From contig NW_015961957.1 in the NCBI RefSeq assembly GCF_000497045.1, positions 124,001 to 188,000 of the forward strand: DNA of 64,000 nt. The letters run 5' to 3'. Below are positions 36,973 through 48,236 of the stretch, piece by piece (positions within the stretch are counted from its first letter, which is position 1; every line of letters starts with the position of its first letter). The translations under genes and the position numbers were made by a program. Origin of the DNA: Kalmanozyma brasiliensis GHG001 (taxonomy: Eukaryota; Basidiomycota; Ustilaginomycetes; Ustilaginales). Below the pieces are notes generated by a model. The model had not been told where the DNA came from. It did no database searches and was given only the letters and a program-made list of their open reading frames with translations.

Positions 36973-39900
36973 ATGGCGGACGCACAGCAGTCCAACAAGG
37001 CGCATCGCAAGGCCAAGACCGGCGGCAAGGCCGAAAAGGGCAAGGCGAAGCACACAAATGGCTTCAACCCCAAGGCTTTCATCTCGGCCAACATCAATGT
37101 GGCTCAGAAGCAGATCCTGCGCAATGCCGAGAAAGATCAGAAGCGTTTCCATGTGCCTCTTGCGGATAGGACACCGGAGGACGAGCCGCCTCCCATCATT
37201 GTTGCGGTTGTAGGCCCGGAGGGGGTAGGCAAGACGACGCTCATGCGCTCCCTCATTCGGAGGTATACCAAGCATACGCTCGCCGAGATCAAGGGCCCGG
37301 TCACGGTGGTCACGGGCAAGAAGAGGAGAGTCACATTCATCGAATGCAACAACGATATCAACAGCATGATTGACATTGGCAAGGTGGCGGACTTGGTGTT
37401 GTTGATGATCGATGGATCGTTCGGGTTCGAGATGGAGACCATGGAGTTTCTCAACGTCTTGCAATCGCACGGTTTCCCTAAGGTCATCGGCGTGCTTACG
37501 CACTTGGACCTCATCAAGAAGGCCAAGACGCTCAAAGCGACCAAGAAGCGCTTGAAGCAACGTTTCTGGACCGAAATCTACGACGGCGCCAAGCTCTTCT
37601 ACCTTTCCGGCATCATCAATGGTCGATACCCCGACACGGAGATCCAGAACCTCTCGCGGTTTATCGGCGTGATGAAGTTCCGACCGCTCATCTTCCGCAA
37701 TGCCCACCCCTACGTCCTCGCCGACCGCATGGAGGATCTGACACCGAGAGAAGACATCCGCGCCAACCCCAAGGCCGATCGCACCATCACCGTCTACGGC
37801 TTCCTGCGCGGCACCCACCTTCGACCCTCACAACGAGTCCACATCCCCGGCGCAGGCGATCTGTCCATCACATCGATAGAGAAGCTCAACGACCCCTGCC
37901 CGCTGCCCACGCAGGACAGCGAGAAGCGCAGAAAGCTCTCCGACAAGGCCAAGCTCATCCACGCTCCCATGAGCGACGTCGGCGGTGTCATGTTCGACAA
38001 GGATGCCGTGTACATCAACGTGCCCGGCAACTTCACGCGCAACGGCGAGAACGGCGAACCGGCAGGCGAGGGCGAAAAGATGGTCATGGATCTGCAAGAT
38101 GCGCATACCACGCTGGACAACCTCGCAGCCCAGAGCGAACTCCGGCTGTTCGACTCGGATTCGACAGGTTTGCGCGACGTATCGTCGGACAAGCAGGAGG
38201 ATGCTAGCGACGCGTTTGAGTATGCTTCCCCTGCCAAGGGCAAGCGTGTGCGAAGAGCTGCATTCGACGACGTGCTTCTCGACGACGACATCGATGACAA
38301 TGACGACATCGATGGTGAAGACGGCGACAGCGACGGAGGCTTCGACAGCGACGCTATTGACGATGACGAAGACGGATACAAGCGTCGTGCATTCTCCCGC
38401 AAAGCCGTCGAGGCGGACGAGGCGAATGGTGCGGCATCGAAAGATATTCCCTTTGCAGACAGCGATTCTGACATGGGTCTCGAGTCCGGCGATGAAGACA
38501 TTGACGACGACGAGGAAGATGAAGAGGAGCTGGGCAGCGAGGCCCCAGACTCGGAAGAGGACGAAGTGGCACCCTGGAAACGCGACCTAGCCGCTCGCGC
38601 CGAAGCCACCGTTCGCGCCAACAGAAACCGCAGACCCGTCGACCTCGCTCGTCTCATCTACAGCTCGGACAAGACGCCCGAGCAGATTGCCTCCGGCGAC
38701 GTCCACAACAAGGACGCCGACGAGGACGAGGATGACATCCGCAAGATGGCCGAGCAAGATGACGGAGACGACTTCTTCCGACCCGCGGACGGCAAGCCTG
38801 CGACCTCCAAGACCGGCGAGCACGAGGAGGAGTACCAAGACGTGCCGGACCAGTCGCGTTCTCTCGCCAAGGCAGCAGATTTGAGTTACTGGGCAGAAGA
38901 GCGGGTCCTCGACTCGATCCGACGCTTCTTCATCACCGGCGACGAGCCTGACAACCTGGAAGAGCGCAAGGATGGCAAGCGCGGTGAGCCTGTCGACGAT
39001 GCAGAGAAGGACGATGATGAAGAGGCCGACGATCAGCCCGCCGATGGGGGCGAGGATGACGCCGACGAGGATGCACGCGCCAAAGCCCTCGCCGCCAAGA
39101 AGGAGGCGCTCAAACGCCGATTCGACGAGCAGTACGACGACCCAGACGCTGACACCAAGCAGGACTGGTATGACGAGCAGAAGGATGCCTTGGCCGCGCA
39201 GGCGGCGCTCAACAAGGCCGAGTTCGACTCGGTCGACGAAGAGGTCCGCCACCAAGTCGTCGGCTACCAGCCTGGTGCCTATGTCCGAATCGAGCTGAGC
39301 AAGGTAGCTTACGAACTGGTCGAGAACTTCGACCCCAACTTTCCACTCCTCGTCGGCGGTCTGCTCGCCAGCGAAGAGTCGTTCGGCTTCATCCAGGTCC
39401 GCATCAAGCGTCACCGATGGCACCAGAAGATCCTCAAGACCAACGACCCGCTCATCTTCTCGCTCGGGTGGCGTCGATTCCAATCCATCCCCATCTACTC
39501 GCTCGACGACGGCACGCGCAATCGCATGCTCAAGTACACGCCGGAGCACATGCACTGTCTGGCGTCGTTCTATGGTCCCGTCTCGGCACCCAACACAGGT
39601 TTCTGCGCCTTCAACACGCTTTCGACTGCGACGCCCTCGTTCCGCGTCTCGGCGACCGGCGTGGTGCTCGACGTCGACTCGGGCTCGCAAAAGATTGTCA
39701 AGAAGCTCAAGCTCACCGGTACGCCGAGCAAGATCTATAAGAACACGGCCTTCATCAAGGACATGTTCTCGTCCGCGCTCGAGGTGGCCAAGTTCGAAGG
39801 TGCGCACATCAAGACGGTGTCGGGCATTCGTGGGCAGGTCAAGAAGGCGCTGGCGAAGCCGGAAGGGCACTTCCGAGCCACGTTCGAGGACAAGATTCTG

Positions 39901-40458
39901 ATGAGCGACATTGTGTTCCTGCGAGCGTGGTACTCGATTCAGCCGCGCAAGTTCTACAACCCGGTCACGTCGCTGCTGCTCTCGTCCGGAGAGGCAAGGA
40001 CGTGGCAGGGAATGCGACTGACAGGTGCGGTGCGCAAAGAACGTCAGCTCAAAGCGCCGAAACACATCAACTCGAGCTACCGCAGCATCGAGCGAACTGA
40101 GCGCAAGTTCAACCCGCTCCGCGTCCCCCGTGCGCTGCAAGCCGAGCTGCCGTTCAAGTCGAAACCCAAACAGATGCAGGCGGCCAAGTCGACGTCGTAC
40201 CTCGCCAAGCGCGCCGTAGTGCTCGAGGGCGAGGAGAAGAAGGCGCTCGCGCTGCTCCAGCAGATGAAGACGGTGCAGCGCGAAAAGGACGAGAAGCGCA
40301 AGGCCAAGAACAACGAGAAGAAGGGCGAGAAGCTCAAGTTGGCGATGAAGGACGAGGAGCATCGCGCGCAGAAGAGGAAGGCCGAGATGAAGGAGATCTA
40401 CCGCATTCAGGGCATGAAGGCGCAGACGGCGGCCAAGAGGCAGAAGACGGGCAGGTGA
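36973..40458 (+). CDS. BMS1: Ribosome biogenesis GTPase Bms1
   Basis: Bms1 is the essential GTPase of the small-subunit processome, acting with Rcl1 in early 18S rRNA processing in the nucleolus. The 1161-residue single-exon product starts [20 protein letters not shown]. The GTPase domain has GPEGVGKTT (P-loop at about residues 82-89), [19 protein letters not shown] and [10 protein letters not shown]. An acidic central region (about residues 400-710) is full of Asp/Glu runs. The C-terminal Bms1/Tsr1 domain includes [39 protein letters not shown] and [20 protein letters not shown]. The end is Lys-rich. Length and order match yeast Bms1 (about 1180 residues). Confidence 0.97.
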   Translation: MADAQQSNKAHRKAKTGGKAEKGKAKHTNGFNPKAFISANINVAQKQILRNAEKDQKRFHVPLADRTPEDEPPPIIVAVVGPEGVGKTTLMRSLIRRYTKHTLAEIKGPVTVVTGKKRRVTFIECNNDINSMIDIGKVADLVLLMIDGSFGFEMETMEFLNVLQSHGFPKVIGVLTHLDLIKKAKTLKATKKRLKQRFWTEIYDGAKLFYLSGIINGRYPDTEIQNLSRFIGVMKFRPLIFRNAHPYVLADRMEDLTPREDIRANPKADRTITVYGFLRGTHLRPSQRVHIPGAGDLSITSIEKLNDPCPLPTQDSEKRRKLSDKAKLIHAPMSDVGGVMFDKDAVYINVPGNFTRNGENGEPAGEGEKMVMDLQDAHTTLDNLAAQSELRLFDSDSTGLRDVSSDKQEDASDAFEYASPAKGKRVRRAAFDDVLLDDDIDDNDDIDGEDGDSDGGFDSDAIDDDEDGYKRRAFSRKAVEADEANGAASKDIPFADSDSDMGLESGDEDIDDDEEDEEELGSEAPDSEEDEVAPWKRDLAARAEATVRANRNRRPVDLARLIYSSDKTPEQIASGDVHNKDADEDEDDIRKMAEQDDGDDFFRPADGKPATSKTGEHEEEYQDVPDQSRSLAKAADLSYWAEERVLDSIRRFFITGDEPDNLEERKDGKRGEPVDDAEKDDDEEADDQPADGGEDDADEDARAKALAAKKEALKRRFDEQYDDPDADTKQDWYDEQKDALAAQAALNKAEFDSVDEEVRHQVVGYQPGAYVRIELSKVAYELVENFDPNFPLLVGGLLASEESFGFIQVRIKRHRWHQKILKTNDPLIFSLGWRRFQSIPIYSLDDGTRNRMLKYTPEHMHCLASFYGPVSAPNTGFCAFNTLSTATPSFRVSATGVVLDVDSGSQKIVKKLKLTGTPSKIYKNTAFIKDMFSSALEVAKFEGAHIKTVSGIRGQVKKALAKPEGHFRATFEDKILMSDIVFLRAWYSIQPRKFYNPVTSLLLSSGEARTWQGMRLTGAVRKERQLKAPKHINSSYRSIERTERKFNPLRVPRALQAELPFKSKPKQMQAAKSTSYLAKRAVVLEGEEKKALALLQQMKTVQREKDEKRKAKNNEKKGEKLKLAMKDEEHRAQKRKAEMKEIYRIQGMKAQTAAKRQKTGR

Positions 40459-41570
40459 GCTCGGGCATCAAGCAATTCAATCCGTCTACTCGGTCGTACT
40501 TCTTCGATCAATCAGATGTTTACTGCATATCGACTGGATTCCGAGCGTGTCCTTCGGTGTCACTGAGTGAGAGACATGAAAAGCCGGGTCGAGCGTCGAT
40601 GGATGGGAGAGGAACGACGGCCAGGAAAGCCATCGTCGACACGGTCCACCACCGGTCCGGACCTTGCCACATTTTTGGCCTGCCATGCAGCGTCGGCTGC
40701 TCTCGCCGACCTGAGAGCTCGGCAGGATGGATCTGCAGATACGAAAACTTTATGCAGAGCCGTGTCCTGCAAGCGAAGCGGAAACGCGTATGCAGCAAAC
40801 TCAAATGAAGTCAGTGGTGCAACAGGCTGTCAAGCGAGCTTCGTATCAAGTTTTTGGCAAGGACATGACCTTCCCGACGCCGATCCCGAAGGCAGGTCGC
40901 CGGGCACCTGGACCCTTGAAACTCCTGGGCAACCCTGCAGCTTGCCTGAACGGCTGTCTGTTCCCATGCTTTTTAGGCATCCTCGGCTCTGGGAAATTCA
41001 AGACGCCGACCGAGCTGGTCTTCGTCGACGTCAGAGCGTAATCTAGCGATGGGTCGGCAAAAGCGGTCCGCTTTCGATCTTGCTATCCTCGAGCTTAAGC
41101 TAGTGGCATAGCTTGAGTAAGAGCTAGTTCCATGCATCAGTGAGATGGAGGGTTCGGCGCTTCGAGCGAGCGTTGCGTTCGGGCGGGCGACAATGCAGAT
41201 TAGGTGTGGGGTAAAGAGGCGTCGGACGAGAATCTCCTGTCGGTGGGACATGTGCTGCGAACAAGTTCGAACTCCGACCATTGTGCAAGATCTACCGCAC
41301 GGGCTCGTCGCCGGCCAAGGGCCAAGAAATGCACAGAGGTGGGTCGTTGCTCTGCGTTGCCAGTGCCAAGTGCTGCCACAATGGGAGACTTCATCATGGC
41401 GTGCGCATGCGCTAGGACTTCGACGAAGACCGCGGCGGTTGGACGAGGAGGAAAGCAGAGGCCGGGAGCGGCTGATCTGATAGGCCCACGAGAGTCGCGT
41501 GCAAAAGCCGAAGCTTGGTTGCTTCTGCTGCTGCCCTTGCCAACTTCCATTGAGTCCGACCACGGTACCG

Positions 41571-41635
<65 letters not shown>

Positions 41636-42136
41636 CCAAGTTGCCCCTTCTCGTCTCCTGCTTGGCATCTCGTTGTTGATGCCACCGACTCGCTCGGCAG
41701 AGGATTTTCGGCTCCTTGCTCGTGGTCGGCACCAAAGACTCGGCTCGCGTCTCGTCATCCCGCTCTAAATTTTGCCTTCTCGCCTCTTTCAGCTGCCCAT
41801 CAAGTAGTCCGGGATCCGAGACAAAGGATTGCTTCTTGCCTCCTCCCTCGTTCGTGTCAGACGTTCGAGTGGTGCAACCATCACCGCCTCTTCCATTCGC
41901 CAGCGCTACACTTCGGACGCCCCTTTTCTTCGTCGTCGAGTTTGCTCCCTGCGAACACCAGCCATTTCGTTTCGATCGATCGACGGAAGGCGCGCCGCAT
42001 CCGCGTTCTTGTGGCACCCTTAGGCTGCAAGGAGCGCTCGAGCTATCTTTGCTGGCACGTCGCCAACGACAAAGATTGTATCGTAGCATCGCAGTGGGGG
42101 CCGACCCTCGGGTGATGGGGTCGCCCTCTCGCATCG
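40459..42136. other. Intergenic region, probable long leader of the ERT1-type gene
   Basis: About 1.7 kb. No gene is confidently supported. Two overlapping plus-strand frames (40567-41046 and 40727-41041, 159 and 104 codons) have no family resemblance. A long CT repeat lies in the middle. The last 500 bases are pyrimidine-rich and are probably 5' UTR. Confidence 0.5.
41577..41630 (+). repeat. (CT)27 dinucleotide microsatellite
   Basis: An uninterrupted run of about 27 CT units, 500 bases upstream of the ERT1-type ATG. It explains the spurious Ser/Leu and Arg/Glu repeat frames on both strands. Confidence 0.97.
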
Positions 42137-44113
42137 ATGGACGCTCTTCGCGGAAACCGAAAGGTTCTGCCCAACTACTTGCTCGACGATTTCGTACCGT
42201 CTCCTGACAGCAAAGCTTCCTCCGACCTCGGATCGCAGCCTCTTACCGCTAGTCAGAGCGCCCAACAGATCTTCGACAACGGCAACGGGGCGTCGAACGG
42301 ATCGACGAATGCAGGAGACGTCAGCGATGGGTCGATCAGTCCCTTTGGCCTCCTGCCCCGCAGGAAGAAAAAGCTCAGGCAAGCTTGTGTCTACTGCCGA
42401 CGGTCGCACCTCGTCTGCGAAGAGAAGCGGCCTTGCCACCGTTGCGTCAAGCGAGGCATTGCAGATCGCTGCGTCGATCCGCCTCAAGACGGGCAGGCGT
42501 CGCAGGACAATGGCTGGTCGAACGCAGTCGAGACAGGCTCCGTAGCGAGTTCGTCGAAGGAAGCTTTTGTCTCGCCGCCGCCGCAGCATCCCTCTTCCGT
42601 CTCTGCTGCTGGTCGCAGTACTGGCATGGCGTCATCACTGTCCGCGCCTGGGGAGCCAAGCGAAGCAGAACGCGGCCAGCAGAGGAAGAGAAAGACGAGA
42701 TCGGATGCTGCCCGAATATCGAAAGGCCAGAACCAGCTGTTCAACCAAGAGGACACGCAGCCCGACTACAAGCCACCCCAGGGCGCAGTAGAATATGCGA
42801 CTGCAGAGACGACGTACGCACAAGGACCTCCGCATCCGAATGTGCGTGCAAGGACGGAAGGGTCGACGCTGGAGGGTATGCCGGGGCAAAGCGCGCCTTC
42901 GTACACCTCCATACCGTCGTCAACGCCCATCCGAGCAAATTCAGCAACAGCAGCGAGGACCTCGCCGTCACAGCTTCTTCAGGTCCAGCCCATCTTCCAG
43001 CCGCCCTCTTCAGCCGAGCTCGACTCGCTCTTCTCGACGTACTTTTTCGATGTCGCGGATGCCTTCCATCCTCGTCCCAATGGCGCCCATCCCCAGGGAC
43101 CGCCCCCATCCCATCCATCTGGTCACCCGCCATTGCCCTTCTCGCAGCAGCAAGGGCATCTCCCACCAGACGGACGCGCCTTTGACGGAATGCCTCGTGC
43201 TGATTTGCACACCGCACACGGCATCCGAGTCGGAAGCGCTGTGCCCATCGGTCCAAGTTCAGACGGTTTCCAGCAGGCGCATCCGGCCCCGATGCTGCAG
43301 CAGCAGCAACAGCCACGACCGACAAGATCCACAGGCGTCAGCCATCCCTTGGCGATGGCAACGCAGAGCGGCGGTGCCAATCCAGCCACGCAGCACGCAA
43401 CACCTCCGCATATGCAAATTCGGACGATGGACGGGATACCGAGGCAGCAGACGAACCATCCTCCAGAAATGTCGGAGGGTAAGGAATCGCAGCTACGGCA
43501 GAGGCCTGGCGATGTGTACGCGCCCTATCCATATCGAAAAGGCTACGCATCTCTGATGCGCTACATGACCGAGCAGGATTGGTCGGAACAGTCGATACGA
43601 TCGGTCGAGGCGGCGCTGTCCAAAATTCGGCAGCTGTGGTTCTCGCTCGAGGATAACATCCAGCCATCGAGCATGATCCAGCTGCAGGCAGAATGGGCGG
43701 GCAATGTCCGCTACTATTCCGAATCGGTGATTCCCTTCACGCCCGTCCCTATGGTCGTGTGCCGCAAGGCGGGCGAAGTTTACGCCTCGAACCAGCTGGC
43801 GCAAGAACTGTGCGGCCGGAGCAGAGAGCAGATGACGGGCGGAAAGATTTCGGTGTACGAGCTCATGACGGAAGCTTCGGCCTCGATGTTCTTCCGGCTG
43901 TACGAGCTCGCCGTCGGCGGCACCCAAGCGGAGGATGGGACCTACATTCCGAGCGTTGGTAAGACGGCTCCCCTCTACTGGAACGCCGAAATTGTTCAAT
44001 TGTCTGCGGATGGCAGCCGCACGGTCATCCCCGCACGTGGCATCTTTGAGATGAAGATTGCACCGTGCGGGCTGCCATCTCTGGTGGTATGCTGCTTCGT
44101 GCGGCTGTCATAA
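42137..44113 (+). CDS. ERT1: Zn2Cys6-PAS transcription factor, ERT1/AcuK-type gluconeogenesis regulator
   Basis: The family controls gluconeogenesis, ethanol/acetate use and respiratory genes. The 658-residue single-exon product starts MDALRGNRKVLPNYLLDDFV. The binuclear zinc cluster has Cys at 84, 87, 94, 100, 103 and 112 (C-x2-C-x6-C-x5-C-x2-C-x8-C), preceded by a basic RRKKKLRQ. The middle is Ser/Pro/Gln-rich. A conserved region begins near residue 455 (PYPYRKGYASLMRYM), and a PAS domain follows (about 530-610: VCRKAGEVYASNQLAQELCG, MTEASASMFFRLYELAVGG). The ERT1 assignment rests on the zinc cluster plus the PAS combination. A sister regulator is possible. Confidence 0.86.
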   Translation: MDALRGNRKVLPNYLLDDFVPSPDSKASSDLGSQPLTASQSAQQIFDNGNGASNGSTNAGDVSDGSISPFGLLPRRKKKLRQACVYCRRSHLVCEEKRPCHRCVKRGIADRCVDPPQDGQASQDNGWSNAVETGSVASSSKEAFVSPPPQHPSSVSAAGRSTGMASSLSAPGEPSEAERGQQRKRKTRSDAARISKGQNQLFNQEDTQPDYKPPQGAVEYATAETTYAQGPPHPNVRARTEGSTLEGMPGQSAPSYTSIPSSTPIRANSATAARTSPSQLLQVQPIFQPPSSAELDSLFSTYFFDVADAFHPRPNGAHPQGPPPSHPSGHPPLPFSQQQGHLPPDGRAFDGMPRADLHTAHGIRVGSAVPIGPSSDGFQQAHPAPMLQQQQQPRPTRSTGVSHPLAMATQSGGANPATQHATPPHMQIRTMDGIPRQQTNHPPEMSEGKESQLRQRPGDVYAPYPYRKGYASLMRYMTEQDWSEQSIRSVEAALSKIRQLWFSLEDNIQPSSMIQLQAEWAGNVRYYSESVIPFTPVPMVVCRKAGEVYASNQLAQELCGRSREQMTGGKISVYELMTEASASMFFRLYELAVGGTQAEDGTYIPSVGKTAPLYWNAEIVQLSADGSRTVIPARGIFEMKIAPCGLPSLVVCCFVRLS

Positions 44114-44220
44114 GCGCAATGGAGGCCGAAGGTCAACGTGGGCGTCGTGATCGATTGTAATAACACCCATGCAGCTCCTGTTGTCATGCGTAAGGCTGTG
44201 CACAGCTTGGAGACAGCCAC

Positions 44221-45478
44221 TTAGAAGCTGAACGGATCTTCAAAGCTTGCATTCGTCTCCTCTGCTTCCTCGTGATAGCCCGCTTCGGGCGCGAAGGGCG
44301 ACGAAGGGACATTGTCGAGATTGTGTTCTCCTCGGACGTCAACTGTCGACGGCTCTGCCTCTGTGTCTATCCAGCTGTAGTCGCTGTCGCTCGCACCCGG
44401 CGCCAGTCCGACGATCGCGTCCTCCGTGGGATCGCTTTGATCGGAGCGCTTGCGCCGCGCTCTCGCAGGTGACCGTCGTTCTCTCGTAGGCGGATGAGCA
44501 GCAATATCCATGCGGGTCAGGATGTTACTGACCGTTATGACGCTGGGAATCTCCTTTGTCGGCTCAAGTTGATGCAGCAAGGCATCGAGCTCCACGCTCT
44601 TGGTCGCATTTGCAGCGAGAGAACGCATAGAGTTGGCGATACTGTCGATCAACGGAGAGACGTCCTGTTGGCGCTGCTGCCAGGAACGGTGGTATAGCTC
44701 TGCAATCTCGGGATCCGCAAGCAGGGTTTCAAGCAGAAGACGCGACGTCATCTGGCTCACGAGATCTCGCAGCTGGGACGGCAAAGTCGGAGAAGATAAG
44801 AGATCCGCGAGAGCTCTGGTTCGCTCGACGCGCGAGTCGGTCCAGTCCAAGTCGACTTGCCAGCGTCTGTTGACCGTGCCTCTGTCAGGGATGCTCGCTG
44901 GAGCCAACATCACCACGATGGCTGAAATCAGCGTCCAAGACGCAAGAGCGTTAGCACAGGTATCGACAAATAGACGGACGGAACTAGGGTTGCTAACATA
45001 CAATGTCGAATCGCCTCAAGATGAGCAGAACCGGCATTGCTCGTGCTTGCATCTCCCTCCGTCTCGACATACGCAGATGACCTCGCATGAAGTGCGGAGA
45101 TGTGGAGCCAGCCGTCGCGAAGCTGAAGAACTTTGACCATCAGCATGGGACTTGATGGACCTCAACCAGCCTTCCGCAGCTTACCGAGTTGATGTCCTCT
45201 AGCATAGATTGAGCAATGGCCCAGATACAGCGGTCATCTAGGAGATGCTCCGAGCTTTCGGACGAGGACGCGGTGCCGGTCACGACGAAATGACAGCCAG
45301 CGGCTCTCGGCGGAGTCGAGAGAGAATCTGCCAGTTCGATAGAGGTCGTTTGGCCAGATCTTGGATGCATCAATTTGGTCGACACCTTGAGATCAACGCC
45401 GGCGTCGCTACTGACCGTGAAGGAGGTCTGCAAGGCCGCACTGCTCAGGCTTGACGCTGGGGTTTCGGTTGAGCTCAT
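44221..45478 (-). CDS. Hypothetical protein, three exons
   Basis: The exons are 45185-45478, 45002-45122 and 44221-44921. Introns of 62 bp (45123-45184, GTAAGC/CAG) and 80 bp (44922-45001, GTATGT/CAG) keep the frame and give 371 residues from MSSTETPASSL. The first part looks like a beta-rich domain (FTVSSDAGVDLKVSTKLMHP, CHFVVTGTAS, CIWAIAQSML, LRDGWLHISAL). The first splice joins EDINS to LRDGWL. After the second splice comes HSIVVMLAPASIPDRG and RRWQVDLDW, then a helical middle, a basic patch (RRSPARARRKRSD) that could be a nuclear signal, and an acidic tail ending SFEDPFSF. I do not recognise the family. Confidence 0.62.
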
Positions 45479-45991
45479 CTTTGATGTGAGCAGATCGCAG
45501 ACGGATTCCAAAGCACTGGTCGATTCAGCCTTTATAAACAGCTTTAGCAAAGCGGCTTGACTCAGCGAATCTGGAGCAGCTCAGTCAGGCTCGTTTCGAG
45601 CAGGAAATCGTGGCCTAGCTGACGAAGGCAGAAGCTGGGAAGAGGGGCGTAGCATCCGATGGTCATCCGAAGGACGAGCGTTCTTTCCCACGCCAAACCG
45701 GAACGAGCCGAAGCCCACCCAGTCAGCGCAGCTGGACGTTTTTCGCTTGCGCCGACAAAAAAGGATCTGTCTCAAGTAGAGTCACGTCAACGCGTGACTA
45801 GTCGAGATGAGCAAGGGTCTTGTGCTGTGATTCTGCTCCGTGCGTCTCCGCGAGAAATCGTGAATGCGCTCGGACCTGTGCCTTGCGATTCTTCTCAGTT
45901 GTTGTGGTTCTGCGTTCCTGCCTTTCTTTCACAACCTCAGCGTCAAAATCCGGACCGCTCTCAAGGACGGGATCTCGATCGGATTGGCAAG
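45479..45991. other. Divergent upstream region, hypothetical gene / OPI3
   Basis: The OPI3 frame runs open upstream to 45659, but that extension carries no family similarity and is taken as leader. No other gene is recognised. Confidence 0.5.
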
Positions 45992-46705
45992 ATGGTAGCG
46001 CTGTTCCAAAAGTCGAGCCCATACGTGGTGCCAGGCGTCATTGATTTGACGCAACCTTCGCTTTGGATCGCCGTCGGCAGCATCTGCTTCAATCCGCTCT
46101 ACTGGAACATCGTGGCGCAGAACGAGTACCACAACAAGACCATCACCAAGATCCTCGGCGGTCGTCGATACCTGGGATGCTACTTCCTGGCCATCTCGAT
46201 CTTCTCGCTCGGCATCCTCCGCGATCACCTGTACAACCTCGCACTCAAGGACCAGCCCACCCACGCACTGCTGCAGCAGGCATGGGTCAAGCCCGCCGCT
46301 GCAGTGCTTTTTGCCTCCGGCAACGTCTTTGTCCTCTCGTCCATGTGGGCTCTCGGCGTCACGGGCACCTACTTGGGTGACTACTTTGGCATCCTGATGG
46401 AGAGCATCGTGACCGGCTTCCCCTTCAACGTCATGGCCAACCCCATGTACTGGGGAAGCTCCATGAGCTTTGTCGCCGTGGCTCTGTGGTTCGGCAAGCC
46501 CGCCGGATTGCTTCTGAGCGTCCTCGTGGTGATCGTCTACTCACTGGCGTTGCGCTACGAGGAGCCCTTCACGGCTAACATTTACAGGCAGGCCGAGAAG
46601 AAAAAGAGGGAGGAGGCCGACAAGCAGGCTCTGCTTGACAGCGAAGGTCCTGCCTCGGGCACCCGCAACCGAAGCAGAAGAACGCCGTCCAAGCCCAAGG
46701 CTTGA
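45992..46705 (+). CDS. OPI3: Phospholipid methyltransferase Opi3
   Basis: Carries out the last two S-adenosylmethionine-dependent methylations of phosphatidylethanolamine to phosphatidylcholine in the ER. The 237-residue product starts MVALFQKSSPYVVPGVIDL. It has four hydrophobic segments (near residues 20-38, 60-78, 101-120 and 170-192). The PEMT blocks are FNPLYWNIVAQNEYHNKTIT, SSMWALGVTGTYLGDYFGIL, MANPMYWGSSMSF and LRYEEPFTANIYRQAEKKKR. The tail is Ser/Arg/Lys-rich and longer than in yeast Opi3 (206 residues). The first of the two SAM-binding motifs (GxG) is seen as LGVTGT. Confidence 0.94.
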   Translation: MVALFQKSSPYVVPGVIDLTQPSLWIAVGSICFNPLYWNIVAQNEYHNKTITKILGGRRYLGCYFLAISIFSLGILRDHLYNLALKDQPTHALLQQAWVKPAAAVLFASGNVFVLSSMWALGVTGTYLGDYFGILMESIVTGFPFNVMANPMYWGSSMSFVAVALWFGKPAGLLLSVLVVIVYSLALRYEEPFTANIYRQAEKKKREEADKQALLDSEGPASGTRNRSRRTPSKPKA

Positions 46706-48236
46706 GCCCCTTCGCCCTCGAGCTTGTTCATAGGAGCTTTTCATCGAGCTCCGATGCAAGCTCACCTCGTGGATCCTAGACCACTCCTTGGTCTACAACC
46801 CAAAAGAAACTTGGTCGTCACGACAGCGAGACCTTCAACAGCACCTCGTCTCGTCGTTGACACACCATCCCTCACCAGTACTGACCTGCTCCTGCCAAGC
46901 AATCAGTGCATGCCAACTCGGAAGCTCAGCGGAGTCATCGGCTTCGTCTGGCCATGGTTGGCATCCCCTTTCCCTACATCTAGATACCAGATCTCCCCCG
47001 CCCAGTCGTGCTGTTGACGGGTGGGTTGAGATCGCCTCGTTGCACTCAACGTGTACTTGTACCTTTCACCATTTGCAATCCTCTTCTTCCATTGCTATCA
47101 TCAAACCAGGCAGGAGACCGACAACGATGAGCTTCAGCTGCGTAGAGATCTAGAAGGGTCCTTGTTGTATTCTGGAAGGGCAAAAATGGCGTGTGACTAC
47201 AAGCTGCCCAGCCAAGCCCTCAAGATCTGACACCAACACGCAGATCGCACCGGAGGCAGCCATCGACTCCACCCTCGGATGAGCTCTGCTTTGGCGCTCT
47301 CGGATCCATCGGGAGGCTGCAATGACATGGTGGTGTGGCTTGAAGACGCACGACGATGGCCCCTCGTCCACGGGAGGACACAAGAGAGCAAGCAGCAAGC
47401 TGTTGGCCAAAATGCGCTGCACACGATCGTATTTGCTCGGGCCTCGAGCACCGCTTTCTGCGGCGCCCTGCAGCGTGTTGGTTTCCAAGCCAGAGCGCGT
47501 CTGTGTGTCTCTCTCTCTCTGATTTTGAATTCATTTTTTGGAAATGTTGATTTTAAGTCGCGTTGGGATGGCGCTTTCATCATGTCTCCCTCCGCAGGCC
47601 GCGAGCGAGAGGCCAGCCTGCCAGCCAACCAGCCAGCCAGCCAGCCAGGGGCTACGCAGCAAATTCAGATAGATGGCTGGCTGGTGCTCCTGTTTTTCCG
47701 TCAACTGCGCTTTGGCGGCTGCTGCTCTGTGGCAGGCCTGTCTCACTCACCGCCTGCCTGCCTGCCCGCTTCCTTCCGCTCCGCTCAGTCTGCTCGCTCA
47801 GGCGTCGTCGTCATCCTTTCCTCCTCCTCTTCCACATTGTCCTCCTCTTCTGTCCACTCACAGCACTTTGGTCGCTCTTCCAGCAGCATCACAACAGAAA
47901 CGCTAGATTCGACCCCAAGGATCGACCTCGAACACACCAAAACCGCTTGAACGGTTTCGGTCTCACGCGACACCAGTGTCTGCAACAACCTCTTTGCACT
48001 CGGCTCCCGCAATTCAGCTGTCCGACGAAGCGGCTTACGTTACAGCGACGCGCAACTCGTTGCCGTACAATCAGCATAGAAGCACCTACACAGACAGATC
48101 TCGTCCACCGATACCTTCTCCTCACGCTCTTCACGACCCGCTGCGCCGGCCTGTACGCTTGGTGACGACTCGCGCACGAACGTTTTCATCCTATCATTGA
48201 GGGCTGTTTCGACCAAAGCAACACCTCCCTTTCACC
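46706..48236. other. Long upstream region/leader of PKC1
   Basis: About 1.5 kb without a convincing gene. It contains a CT run near 47508-47520, an imperfect CCAG repeat at 47613-47649 and a matching TGGCTGGCTGG at 47674-47684 that could pair with it. Pyrimidine-rich stretches at 47805-47880 fit a long 5' UTR. The overlapping frames of about 200 codons are repeat-driven. Confidence 0.5.
47637..47684 (+). repeat. Inverted CCAG/CTGG repeat (possible hairpin)
   Basis: CCAGCCAGCCA at 47637-47647 is the reverse complement of TGGCTGGCTGG at 47674-47684, with a 26-base spacer. As the CCAG array has several registers, alternative pairings are possible. It lies about 550 bases upstream of the PKC1 ATG. 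Confidence 0.6.

Noticed and set aside
38587..40362. 591-codon minus-strand frame opposite BMS1
   Set aside because: Antisense of the conserved Bms1 C-terminal domain; no independent similarity.
40567..41046. Two overlapping plus-strand frames (159 and 104 codons) downstream of BMS1
   Set aside because: They overlap in different frames, neither resembles a known protein and neither has intron or codon evidence. I cannot support either.
41204..42134. Frames of 240-300 codons around the CT microsatellite
   Set aside because: Their length depends on the dinucleotide repeat, which is open in several frames. No family similarity.
45659..45991. Upstream extension of the OPI3 frame (111 codons)
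   Set aside because: Opi3 proteins begin close to the first membrane helix. The extension has no similarity and is probably leader.
47279..48165. Overlapping frames of about 200 codons upstream of PKC1
   Set aside because: They are driven by CT and CCAG repeats and mutually overlapping. More likely the PKC1 leader.
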